From assembly GCA_029935135.1 (NCBI GenBank), contig JAOZKX010000052.1, positions 4,123 to 9,492 on the forward strand: a DNA stretch of 5,370 nucleotides, given 5' to 3'. Both the position numbers and the translations under genes were made by a program. This DNA is from Desulfocapsa sp. GTDB taxonomy: Bacteria; Desulfobacterota; Desulfobulbia; Desulfobulbales; Desulfocapsaceae. The notes under the pieces are model-generated. The model saw only the letters and a program-made list of their open reading frames with translations, had not been told where the DNA came from and did not search any database. How positions within the stretch are numbered: position 1 is the first letter of the stretch; every line of letters begins with the position of its first letter. Below are positions 1 through 5,370 of this stretch, piece by piece.

Positions 1-1
1 G

Positions 2-727
2 CCACGCCTGATGGAGGTCACTGGAGTAAGAAAGCAGCATCGCTTGCGGGTTATGGTAGTAGGGGGCGGGCTGGTTGGAAGTCGTATTGCCCAGCTTCTT
101 GGAAAAGCGGTACGGGTAATACTGCTTGAAAAAGACCAGCAGAGGGCAGAGGAGTTGTCTGCTATGTTGCCGGATACAGAGGTACTCCTTGGTGATGGTT
201 CAGATAAAGATGTACTGTATGCTGCCGGGCTTTTTGATATGGATACCTTTATTGCCGCAACAGGCGAGAATGAAACCAATATTATGACCTGTATGCTGGT
301 GAAACATCTTATTGAGACCCAGACAGAGAATCAGCAGCAGACCAAGACAATTTCCCTGGTGAATAAAGAAGAATATGTGGTGCTTGCCTCCACCAGCGGT
401 TCTGATATTGCCATTAATAAGAAAATTCTGGCAGGAAATGAGATATTGACCTTTATCCGCAGAAACGAGATGCTCTCCGTCTCTCATATGCATGGCTTTG
501 ATGCAGAAGTGGTGGACCTGATCGCTGCCCCTCATTCAAGAATCACCAAAAAGACCCTGGCAAAACTTGATAGTGATTTGTCGGATCATATTATTGTCGG
601 CTCAGTTTTCAGGGATGGCAAGTGGGAAACAGCAGTGGGTGAAACGCAGGTAAACGCCGGTGACAGAGCAATTGTTATCTGTGAATCACATCACTTAAAG
701 GATGTGCGGGAGCTATTTTTTGCATAG
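2..727 (+). CDS. trkA: Trk potassium uptake system protein TrkA, C-terminal half (5' end outside window)
   Basis: TrkA is the cytoplasmic NAD(H)-binding regulatory subunit of the Trk K+ uptake system; it docks on TrkH and gates it. About 241 residues are visible. The frame is open to the left edge with no stop before the ATG at 11. The text preceding the glycine-rich loop lines up with the interior of E. coli TrkA (458 aa) at the start of its second half, so that ATG is probably internal and roughly 220 residues are missing. Counting from that ATG: a Rossmann/RCK-N fold with VMVVGGGLVG at 14-23, an acidic end of strand 2 (ILLEKD), GDGSDKDVL, then ATGENETNIM, a typical TrkA_N pattern. The region from about 160 to 238 resembles the RCK-C (TrkA_C) domain, ending in GDRAIVI and a final helix. 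Two RCK units are inferred, as in classical TrkA rather than single-unit KtrA. It converges on trkH, its partner. Assignment is firm; the full length cannot be seen. Confidence 0.93.
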   Translation, partial: PRLMEVTGVRKQHRLRVMVVGGGLVGSRIAQLLGKAVRVILLEKDQQRAEELSAMLPDTEVLLGDGSDKDVLYAAGLFDMDTFIAATGENETNIMTCMLVKHLIETQTENQQQTKTISLVNKEEYVVLASTSGSDIAINKKILAGNEILTFIRRNEMLSVSHMHGFDAEVVDLIAAPHSRITKKTLAKLDSDLSDHIIVGSVFRDGKWETAVGETQVNAGDRAIVICESHHLKDVRELFFA

Positions 728-772
728 CATAAAAAAAATTTCCTCCCCAGCAGTTTGTGTTACCTTTTCACC
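728..772. other. Convergent trkA/trkH intergenic gap without a clear terminator
   Basis: These 45 bases separate the stop codons of two convergent genes. An A8 run lies at 731-738, which is a T8 run for leftward transcripts, but no GC-rich stem sits directly upstream of it on that strand. A weak 5-bp stem, GCTAT (712-716) with ATAGC (724-728), spans the trkA stop codon and is followed on the plus strand by A, not T, residues. I therefore do not call an intrinsic terminator for either gene. Termination may be Rho-dependent or the transcripts may overlap. Confidence 0.4.
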
Positions 773-2230
773 TTATTTTTTCCAGAATGTTGGATAAAAA
801 ATAACCAGAGCGGAAAACATTTCCAGCCTTCCAACCAGCATATTCCAGGAAAGAAACCATTTTCCCGTATTTGAAATAAATGCAAAGTTCTCAGAGGGGC
901 CTACATCTCCAAAGCCGGGGCCGATATTCATCAGGGAGGAGATAACTGCACTCATGGCTGTGGTGATGTCCATATTGTCGGTGAGGGTCATTACAAATCC
1001 GCCGACGAAGATCATTAAGATATTGATGATAAAATAGCAGAGGGCAAGGCTGATGATATTGTCGTCAATTGTTCGTCCGTTGAGCCGGATGGAGATGACC
1101 GCCATGGGCTGGAAGAATATTTTCCGGATGGAAGCGTACATATATTTACAGATAATAACATAGTGGACAATTTTTATCCCACTGGTGGTGGATCCTGCAC
1201 ATGCCCCGACAAAGCAGACAATATAGAGGAGCATCTGGGCGGAGTGGGGCCATTGTTCATAGTCGGCAGTGCCAAAACCGGTTGTGGTGAGAAGTGACAT
1301 CACCTGGAATGTACCGAACCTGAGAGAATCGATAATATTGGAGTATGTTCCGCTGTACCAGAGAATAAGGGTTACTGCGCCACAGAAAAAGAAAAGAATT
1401 CCAATATACCAGTAAAATTCAGTGTTGATTTTAAGGGCTTTTGTGTCTCCCTTTAACAGCTGATAGATGAGAACAAAACTGAGTCCTCCAAGAAACATAA
1501 ATAGAGTGATAATCCAGTCAAAATAGGCACTGTTATAATGCCCGATACTGCCATTTTTGGGAGAGTAGCCGGAAGTTGAAACCGTTCCAAAGGCCGTGCA
1601 GAGAGAGTCAAAGAGATCCATTCCTCCGAGACAGAGAAGAATGATCTGGGTGACATTCAGGCCAATATAGATCCACCAGAGGCGAACCATGGTGTCTCTG
1701 TTTCTTGGTTTGAATTTTTCTTTGGTAATAACCTGCCCGGGACTTGATTCGGCCCTGAAGAGTCGCAATCCCCCCATACCATGGGGGAGAAAGAGGATGG
1801 CCAGTGTCAGAAAGCCCATGCCGCCCAGAAGGTGGGTTTGGCTGCGCCAGAATAAAAGACCGTGGGGCAGTGCTTCAATATCGGTGAGGATGGTGGCTCC
1901 GGTAGTTGTATAGCCGGAGATCATTTCAAAGAATGCATCGGTAAAAGAGGGGATGGAGCCGTGCAGCATATAGGGAATGGCAGAAAATGCTGACACAAAA
2001 ACCCAGCCGCTTACGGCAATAAAAAAGCCATCCCGGATGTCGAGTTCGTTGTGTTTTCTAAAAAAATAGAGAAGTGGAACCCCACATCCCAGTGTGATAA
2101 AGGCAGAATAGAAGAGGGGATACAGGTCTGCTTCCTGATAATAGAGGGAACAGGCAATGGGTAGACTCATGGAGCTGCCGGTGACCACAAGGAGTACCCC
2201 TATCACATGGGCGATGGAAGAATAGTGCAT
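773..2230 (-). CDS. trkH: Trk potassium uptake system protein TrkH (K+-translocating membrane subunit)
   Basis: TrkH is the inner-membrane K+ channel-like subunit, a fused four-repeat M1-P-M2 protein of the TrkH/KtrB/HKT superfamily. I chose the ATG at 2230 (485 aa; E. coli TrkH is 483 aa) because the resulting N-terminus MHYSSIAHVIG matches the E. coli MHFRAITRIVG pattern. An ATG at 2266 would add 12 hydrophilic residues inside the upstream gene. A purine stretch AGAGGAG (2254-2248) lies upstream of the chosen start but at 17 bases, longer than ideal. All four pore-loop filters are present: TTTG at 108-111, STSGYSPKN from 218, TTTGFG at 315-320, and NIGPGFGD at 435-442. The third-repeat M2 region carries GACAGSTTSGIK (342-353), the intramembrane gating-loop signature. 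The C-terminus MFSALVIFYPTFWKK is typical of the family. The gene starts 8 bases after the methyltransferase stop, so the two are probably co-transcribed; its regulator TrkA is encoded convergently. No truncation or frameshift is seen. Confidence 0.95.
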   Translation of the reverse strand: MHYSSIAHVIGVLLVVTGSSMSLPIACSLYYQEADLYPLFYSAFITLGCGVPLLYFFRKHNELDIRDGFFIAVSGWVFVSAFSAIPYMLHGSIPSFTDAFFEMISGYTTTGATILTDIEALPHGLLFWRSQTHLLGGMGFLTLAILFLPHGMGGLRLFRAESSPGQVITKEKFKPRNRDTMVRLWWIYIGLNVTQIILLCLGGMDLFDSLCTAFGTVSTSGYSPKNGSIGHYNSAYFDWIITLFMFLGGLSFVLIYQLLKGDTKALKINTEFYWYIGILFFFCGAVTLILWYSGTYSNIIDSLRFGTFQVMSLLTTTGFGTADYEQWPHSAQMLLYIVCFVGACAGSTTSGIKIVHYVIICKYMYASIRKIFFQPMAVISIRLNGRTIDDNIISLALCYFIINILMIFVGGFVMTLTDNMDITTAMSAVISSLMNIGPGFGDVGPSENFAFISNTGKWFLSWNMLVGRLEMFSALVIFYPTFWKK

Positions 2231-2238
2231 GGCCAGGC

Positions 2239-3087
2239 TTACAGCTGCTCCTCTTTTTGCCACCATATTAATGCCCAGCGAGGCGGATGAGAGCGGGTGA
2301 CTGTGACATTTCCATTGCTGTGGCTTGTACTGTTTTCCTGAATGTAGGCCTTGAGGTTCTCTTTTTCGATGCTGTTCATATCCTTAAACATCCAACCGTA
2401 GGATTCACAGGCAGCTTCCATGGAGGAAAATCGGACTTCTTTTTCCAGGCTGATAATGTCGATGCAGGGGTGGATTCCCATGGAGTAGAGGGTGTTAACA
2501 GTATAAATATAATCGGGACCGGAGCGAAATGGCCTGTCCACAGCACAAAAAGCACCGGGGTCAAAAGGGGTCGGAGAGATTCGATCCGCAATAAAGACAA
2601 ATTTTCTGGCGTGTGTATGGAGCTTTAGAAGTGCTTGGGCAAGATTTGCAACGCTCAGTGAGCGGGAGGCAATACAGATATCATGGAGACCAATATGGAG
2701 TGCTTTCCAGTCGTCTTCCCATGAGCCAAGAACTGTTGTGATATTGTTCAGTTTTTTTATTTTCGCAGATTCCTGCAGGACGGTCAGCATTCCAGATGAA
2801 TAGTCAAGGGCTGTGACGGATTGTACTTTTTCTGCCAGGGGAAGCGAGAGGGTACCAGGGCCGGATCCGGCATCCAGTACAGACATAGTGCTATCCAGAG
2901 GAAGATGTTCTAAAACGAGATTGACGAAGGGTGAATCGCTGTTTCTTTTGGCAAAGGAAGCAGCCTTTTTATCCCAGTCGGCTGGCCCTTTGGCTGTCCA
3001 GGACTTTTTTGCCCGGGCATTCTGCCAGAGTTCGTGCCAGTTGAGGTCATCATATGTTATTTTTGGGTGCTTTTTCTGCTCTTTCAT
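2239..3087 (-). CDS. Class I SAM-dependent methyltransferase, substrate unknown
   Basis: About 282 residues from the ATG at 3087; an ATG at 3096 and a GTG at 3105 are also in frame. None has a recognisable Shine-Dalgarno, so the start is uncertain by up to 6 residues. A class I methyltransferase fold is shown by motif I VLDAGSGPGTLSLPLA beginning near residue 70 (the SAM-binding glycine loop) and by the acidic end of strand 2, TALDYSSGML (Asp near 95). The charged patch SWEDDW (122-127) and a hydrophobic strand followed by ASRSL are consistent with motifs III and IV. The N-terminal LNWHELWQNAR and KGPADWDKKAASFAKRN, the mid-protein GPDYIYTVNTLYSMGI and the terminal RWALIWW look like the uncharacterised methyltransferases that I recall from sulfate-reducing and other anaerobic bacteria; I cannot name a substrate. 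No transmembrane segment is visible, so it is probably cytosolic. It sits directly upstream of trkH in the same orientation, but a functional link to potassium transport is unproven. Confidence 0.8.
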   Translation of the reverse strand: MKEQKKHPKITYDDLNWHELWQNARAKKSWTAKGPADWDKKAASFAKRNSDSPFVNLVLEHLPLDSTMSVLDAGSGPGTLSLPLAEKVQSVTALDYSSGMLTVLQESAKIKKLNNITTVLGSWEDDWKALHIGLHDICIASRSLSVANLAQALLKLHTHARKFVFIADRISPTPFDPGAFCAVDRPFRSGPDYIYTVNTLYSMGIHPCIDIISLEKEVRFSSMEAACESYGWMFKDMNSIEKENLKAYIQENSTSHSNGNVTVTRSHPPRWALIWWQKEEQL

Positions 3088-3154
3088 ATATACCATAAGT
3101 AGCACAGTGTGATTTCTTGTGCAAGTTACAGGAAAATAAGAGGAACGAAAGTAT

Positions 3155-3182
3155 TTGACACATTTTGGTGAATATGGTTAAT
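3155..3182 (+). promoter_or_regulatory. Candidate sigma70-type promoter for the rpmH cluster
   Basis: A perfect -35 hexamer TTGACA lies at 3155-3160. A -10-like GTTAAT follows at 3177-3182 (16-base spacer, 4 of 6 matches to TATAAT). A better hexamer, TGTAAT at 3182-3187, is present but would leave a 21-base spacer, too long for a standard promoter. Transcription would begin near 3190, leaving a leader of about 150 bases before rpmH. Position and orientation fit the expected strong promoter of a ribosomal protein gene. Assignment is from sequence pattern only. Confidence 0.45.
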
Positions 3183-3254
3183 GTAATTCTTTTCTTTATT
3201 TTGCGCTCTGCGAAGAGTTGAGGTTCAGTGGACAGATAGTGAGAGGGCAAAGAA

Positions 3255-3297
3255 AATCGGGAACAGCAGCGAATCTCTGCTCCGTTATGGACCGATT
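3255..3297 (+). promoter_or_regulatory. Candidate two-tier stem-loop in the rpmH leader
   Basis: In the untranslated leader of rpmH, AATCGG (3255-3260) can pair with CCGATT (3292-3297). It encloses a second stem, AGCAG (3265-3269) with CTGCT (3277-3281), around a 7-base loop. The arrangement resembles a structured mRNA leader, but the stems are short and no known riboswitch or L34 regulatory motif is recognised. It is not a terminator: no T-run follows. Confidence 0.25.
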
Positions 3298-3328
3298 AAT
3301 GAATGAACTTTCCGCATGCGATGCGAAC

Positions 3329-3334
3329 AAGGAG
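3329..3334 (+). promoter_or_regulatory. Strong ribosome binding site of rpmH
   Basis: AAGGAG is placed 6 bases before the rpmH ATG. It is the only textbook Shine-Dalgarno in the rpmH-rnpA-yidD-yidC cluster. Immediately upstream is the palindrome CGCATGCG (3313-3320), which with the following bases can form a small CGCA/TGCG hairpin (3313-3316 with 3322-3325) close to this site. Confidence 0.8.
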
Positions 3335-3340
3335 TAAGTC

Positions 3341-3478
3341 ATGAGTAAACGAACTTTCCAACCAAGTAATATTAAACGAAAACGTACCCACGGATTCCGC
3401 AGTCGGATGTCTACCCGTGCCGGTCGTGCAATTCTTAATGCCCGTCGTGCCAGAGGGCGTAAGCGCCTCTCCGCTTAG
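3341..3478 (+). CDS. rpmH: 50S ribosomal protein L34
   Basis: A 45-residue, very basic protein of the usual L34 length (44-47 aa). It is a late-assembling protein of the large ribosomal subunit that binds 23S rRNA. It starts [20 protein letters not shown], the family's diagnostic N-terminus (normally KRTYQPS...RxRxHGFR). It continues [24 protein letters not shown], matching the conserved C-terminal half GR..L..RR..GR..LSA. ATG start with AAGGAG 6 bases upstream. It is the first gene of the conserved rpmH-rnpA-yidD-yidC cluster. Its amber stop is followed after 6 bases by the rnpA TTG in the same reading frame. A bulged hairpin (3452-3470, GGCG-TAAG-CGCC core) lies within its last codons, just before the rnpA start. 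No anomalies in the protein. Confidence 0.98.
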   Translation: MSKRTFQPSNIKRKRTHGFRSRMSTRAGRAILNARRARGRKRLSA

Positions 3479-3484
3479 GCAGTA

Positions 3485-3817
3485 TTGTCCAGGTTTAAAC
3501 TCCCTAAGACAGCCCTGTTGCGTAAGGGCAGGGAGTTTGAAAAGGTTTACAGGCAAGGGGTGCGGTGTCACTGCAAGGGTTTTTCTCTTATCTATTGTGC
3601 CAATGAATGTGGTTGCAATCGTCTGGGGATCAGTATTCACCGAAAGCTCAAAGGGGCTGTTAAGCGGAACAGGATTAAGCGTATTATTCGTGAATCCTTT
3701 CGGCTGCAAAGAATACATTATCCGCAGGATGCTGATATCGTGTTTGCTGTTCGTCCTGATTTTCCCTGTAAGGGGCCTGCCGATATTTCTTCTCTTGTGC
3801 AAAAACTTGAACTATAA
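3485..3817 (+). CDS. rnpA: Ribonuclease P protein component
   Basis: RnpA is the small basic protein subunit of RNase P; it assists the catalytic RNA in trimming the 5' leaders of pre-tRNAs. The gene encodes 110 residues (E. coli 119). The N-terminus SRFKLPKTALLRKGREFEKVYRQG matches the family pattern in which a LPK / LRK..EF..VY segment opens the protein. The signature helix with the RNR motif is intact: KRNRIKRIIRE at 60-70, preceded by GISIHRKLKGAV. The TTG at 3485 is chosen because it is the only start codon between the rpmH stop (same frame, 6 bases upstream) and this conserved N-terminus; an ATG at 3603 would delete it. No good Shine-Dalgarno precedes the TTG, only TAGG overlapping the rpmH stop, which suggests translation is coupled to rpmH. 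Cys-rich middle (C28, C30, C38, C42, C44) of unknown significance. Confidence 0.96.
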   Translation: MSRFKLPKTALLRKGREFEKVYRQGVRCHCKGFSLIYCANECGCNRLGISIHRKLKGAVKRNRIKRIIRESFRLQRIHYPQDADIVFAVRPDFPCKGPADISSLVQKLEL

Positions 3818-3848
3818 AAAACAGATTGGAATTTGGAATAGGGGTTTG

Positions 3849-3890
3849 ATGCCGGGTAGAATTCTTTTTAACCTGCTCTCTTTTTCATGA
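3849..3890 (+). promoter_or_regulatory. Candidate 13-codon leader ORF coupled to yidD
   Basis: Between rnpA and yidD an ATG at 3849 opens a 13-codon frame ([13 protein letters not shown]). Its TGA overlaps the yidD start as ATGA (3887-3890). AGGGG (3840-3844) lies 4 bases upstream of this ATG and could act as a ribosome binding site, whereas yidD itself is preceded by a pyrimidine-rich stretch with no Shine-Dalgarno. This fits a translational-coupling leader, but such a short frame can arise by chance and no homologue is known to me. Confidence 0.25.
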
Positions 3891-4192
3891 AGATCCGGCT
3901 GCTGATACAAAAGATATGTCTGGGGTTTATCCGGGCCTATCGTTATTTTATCTCACCGCTTCTTCCTCCCAGTTGTCGTTTCACTCCCACCTGTTCCTGT
4001 TATGCCATTGAGGCGATCCAGAGCCATGGGACAATGCGTGGTCTCCTGCTGGCTTTTCGCAGGATTGTACGCTGCCATCCTTTTTGTCAGGGTGGTTATG
4101 ACCCGGTGCCACAGGTAACTGCAAAGAAATGCAGGGGCGAGTGCAGCACAGACAACAATACAAAATGCACCACACAGACACTGAGTTCCTGA
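3887..4192 (+). CDS. yidD: Membrane protein insertion efficiency factor YidD
   Basis: YidD is a small inner-membrane-associated protein that assists YidC- and Sec-dependent insertion of membrane proteins. The 101-residue product (E. coli 85 aa) carries the whole family signature: [23 protein letters not shown] (15-38), [10 protein letters not shown] (39-48), and [18 protein letters not shown] (58-75). The three characteristic cysteines are C30, C36 and C63. The N-terminal 20 residues form an amphipathic or membrane-associated helix. After DPVP there is a 26-residue tail with three extra cysteines (C82, C86, C94) and many Thr/Asn/Lys residues; tails here vary within the family. The ATG at 3887 fits family N-termini but has no Shine-Dalgarno; it overlaps the stop of a candidate leader ORF. 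It lies between rnpA and yidC, its standard position. Confidence 0.95.
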   Translation: MKIRLLIQKICLGFIRAYRYFISPLLPPSCRFTPTCSCYAIEAIQSHGTMRGLLLAFRRIVRCHPFCQGGYDPVPQVTAKKCRGECSTDNNTKCTTQTLSS

Positions 4193-4220
4193 ATGTGTCA
4201 TCTTTTAAGACGGTAACAGT

Positions 4221-5370
4221 ATGGATATCTACAGAACATTTTTAGCAATTATTCTCTCTTTTATAATTCTTATCGGCTATCAGTATTTCTTTGTCGGTTT
4301 TGGCCCGACGGAACCTGTGGAAGGTGTAGAGGAGATCCAGCAGCCGCTAACAGCAGTTACTGAATCGCAGACACAAACTACAGCAGTGATAGCGTCACCT
4401 GCGGGACAGAGTTCGGCTGTGGCAACGGTACGCCCAAATCGTCCAGCCCAGACAATCGTTGTTGAGACTGATCAGTATACGGCCATTGTCACAGAAAATG
4501 GCGGAGCCATTCAGTCCTTTGTCCTCAAAGATTATAAAGAAACTCTGGAGGAAAACTCTCCGGGTCTGGAAATGGTGAAGGTGGAGGCCAAGGATGGCTT
4601 ACCGCTGGAATTCTCCTGGGGCAGTGTTGTTCCCGAAGCCACATTCTATGAGGCGGCAGAGAGCAGGGTCTCTTTCCAGGGAAACAGTGGCAGTCTGCTG
4701 ATGAAAGGGCAGGGGAATGGTCTTGAAATTGAGCGAGTCTATACTTTTAGCAAAGACAGCTATCTGATGGAACTGGCGATTCGGGTGAAGAATGTTTCTC
4801 CTGGAGCTTTGCAGGGTTCTGCCCGGCTGCATCAGTCCAATGTTCCTTTTCGTAAGTCTGTGGCTGGAAGTCAGTTTCTTTTTGTGGGAGCGGCTTATTA
4901 CGCCAATGAATCCCTGGAAGAGGTGGACAGTGATGATTTTGAAGATGCCCCTAAAACTATCACTACCAAGATGGATTGGAGTGGCTATGAGGGGACATAT
5001 TTTATAAGTGCTATTCTCCCCAATGGGAATGATAGTATGCAGTCTATGACCATGCAGTCATTTGGCGAAAACGGGGTGCGTATGAATGTGAGTAGTGCCC
5101 TGGATACGCTGCAGCCTGGTCAGGAAAAAATCTATAAGTATAAACTCTATCTTGGGCCCAAAAAACTTGATATCTTAAAGTCTGTTGGGTCCAATCTTGA
5201 CAAAGCTGTCAATTTTGGCTGGTTTGATGTGATTGCTCAGCCCACTCTCTGGCTCTTGAATTTCTTTTTCGGAATATTTAAAAATTATGGTATTGCTATT
5301 ATTCTGGTGACCATTCTTTTTAAGGCAGTTTTCTGGCCCATTACCCAGAAGGGTATGAAGTCCATGAAAA
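4221..5370 (+). CDS. yidC: Membrane protein insertase YidC, N-terminal part (3' end outside window)
   Basis: YidC inserts and folds inner-membrane proteins, alone or with SecYEG. 383 codons are visible and the frame runs off the right edge. MDIYRTFLAIILSFIILIGYQ at the start is the N-terminal signal-anchor segment (about residues 5-24). A Thr/Gln/Ala/Pro-rich linker (about 30-75) follows, then the large periplasmic P1 beta-domain (about 77-340; e.g. ETDQYTAIVTENGGAIQSF near its start, YKYKLYLGPKK near its end), which is typical of Gram-negative YidC. Next come the amphipathic helix and second membrane segment, GWFDVIAQPTLWLLNFFF and YGIAIILVTILFKAVFWPIT. Lys368 stands where E. coli has Arg366, the positive residue of the hydrophilic groove. 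The ATG at 4221 is the only start in frame, since a TAA lies at 4206; it has only weak AAGACGG upstream. The remaining membrane segments lie outside the window. Identity is certain from both sequence and position after yidD. Confidence 0.96.
   Translation, partial: MDIYRTFLAIILSFIILIGYQYFFVGFGPTEPVEGVEEIQQPLTAVTESQTQTTAVIASPAGQSSAVATVRPNRPAQTIVVETDQYTAIVTENGGAIQSFVLKDYKETLEENSPGLEMVKVEAKDGLPLEFSWGSVVPEATFYEAAESRVSFQGNSGSLLMKGQGNGLEIERVYTFSKDSYLMELAIRVKNVSPGALQGSARLHQSNVPFRKSVAGSQFLFVGAAYYANESLEEVDSDDFEDAPKTITTKMDWSGYEGTYFISAILPNGNDSMQSMTMQSFGENGVRMNVSSALDTLQPGQEKIYKYKLYLGPKKLDILKSVGSNLDKAVNFGWFDVIAQPTLWLLNFFFGIFKNYGIAIILVTILFKAVFWPITQKGMKSMK

Noticed and set aside
11..13. ATG at 11 as the true start of a short single-RCK protein
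   Set aside because: The frame is open to the window edge, and the residues before the glycine loop align with the middle of full-length TrkA, so this is most likely an internal methionine. The upstream half must be read to be sure.
712..738. Intrinsic terminator at the end of trkA
   Set aside because: The GCTAT/ATAGC stem is only 5 bp, overlaps the stop codon and is followed by A residues on the coding strand, so it lacks the GC stem plus T-run arrangement.
2287..3112. Plus-strand frames of 99 to 113 codons opposite the methyltransferase
   Set aside because: They are complements of a well-supported conserved gene; no family resemblance or start signal supports them.
3050..3250. A 66-codon minus-strand frame in the divergent intergenic region, extending into the methyltransferase N-terminus
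   Set aside because: It overlaps the methyltransferase out of frame, covers the candidate rpmH promoter, and shows no domain or good ribosome binding site.
3088..3340. Possible replication origin beside rpmH
   Set aside because: rpmH often lies near dnaA and oriC, but no cluster of TTATCCACA-like DnaA boxes is visible and the left neighbour is a methyltransferase, not dnaA.
3296..3802. A 168-codon minus-strand frame opposite rpmH and rnpA
   Set aside because: It is the antisense shadow of two conserved genes, has no ribosome binding site that I can see, and its translation resembles no family.
3417..3890. A 157-codon plus-strand frame overlapping the end of rpmH and all of rnpA, ending at the yidD ATGA
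   Set aside because: It runs out of frame through rpmH and rnpA, whose protein signatures are unmistakable. Its translation has no recognisable domain, and its length is plausibly a by-product of rnpA codon composition. Only its last 13 codons are kept, as a candidate leader.

Overview
The window looks like ordinary chromosomal DNA of a Gram-negative bacterium of moderate GC. The YidC has the long periplasmic domain found in Gram-negative lineages. Together with the RpmH and RnpA sequences and the type of methyltransferase present, this fits a deltaproteobacterium (Desulfobacterota, perhaps a Desulfobulbales-like sulfate reducer). That assignment is inference from general sequence character, not from a search. 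No mobile element, CRISPR array, rRNA, tRNA or plasmid/phage gene is visible.

Left part (1 to about 3100): a Trk potassium-uptake system split across two strands. The C-terminal half of trkA runs rightward into the window from outside it. It converges on a leftward pair: an uncharacterised class I SAM-dependent methyltransferase followed, after only 8 bases, by trkH. TrkH is the K+-translocating membrane subunit, and TrkA is the cytoplasmic NAD-binding RCK protein that gates it. The two partners therefore face each other tail to tail across 45 bases instead of sharing one operon.

Middle (about 3088 to 3340): a divergent intergenic region. A TTGACA-type promoter points right toward rpmH, followed by a leader of roughly 150 bases with potential stem-loops and a strong ribosome binding site. 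No DnaA-box cluster is seen, and dnaA is not next to rpmH in this window.

Right part (3341 to 5370): the conserved cluster rpmH - rnpA - yidD - yidC, the last cut by the window edge. It couples ribosomal protein L34, the RNase P protein, a small membrane-insertion factor and the membrane protein insertase. Only rpmH has a textbook Shine-Dalgarno sequence. The rnpA start is a TTG, in the same frame as rpmH and 6 bases after its amber stop. yidD follows a candidate 13-codon leader ORF that overlaps its ATG as ATGA. yidC also lacks a clear ribosome binding site. This suggests translational coupling along the cluster, which is the most interesting testable idea here. I see no convincing evidence of a wholly new biological system in this window.
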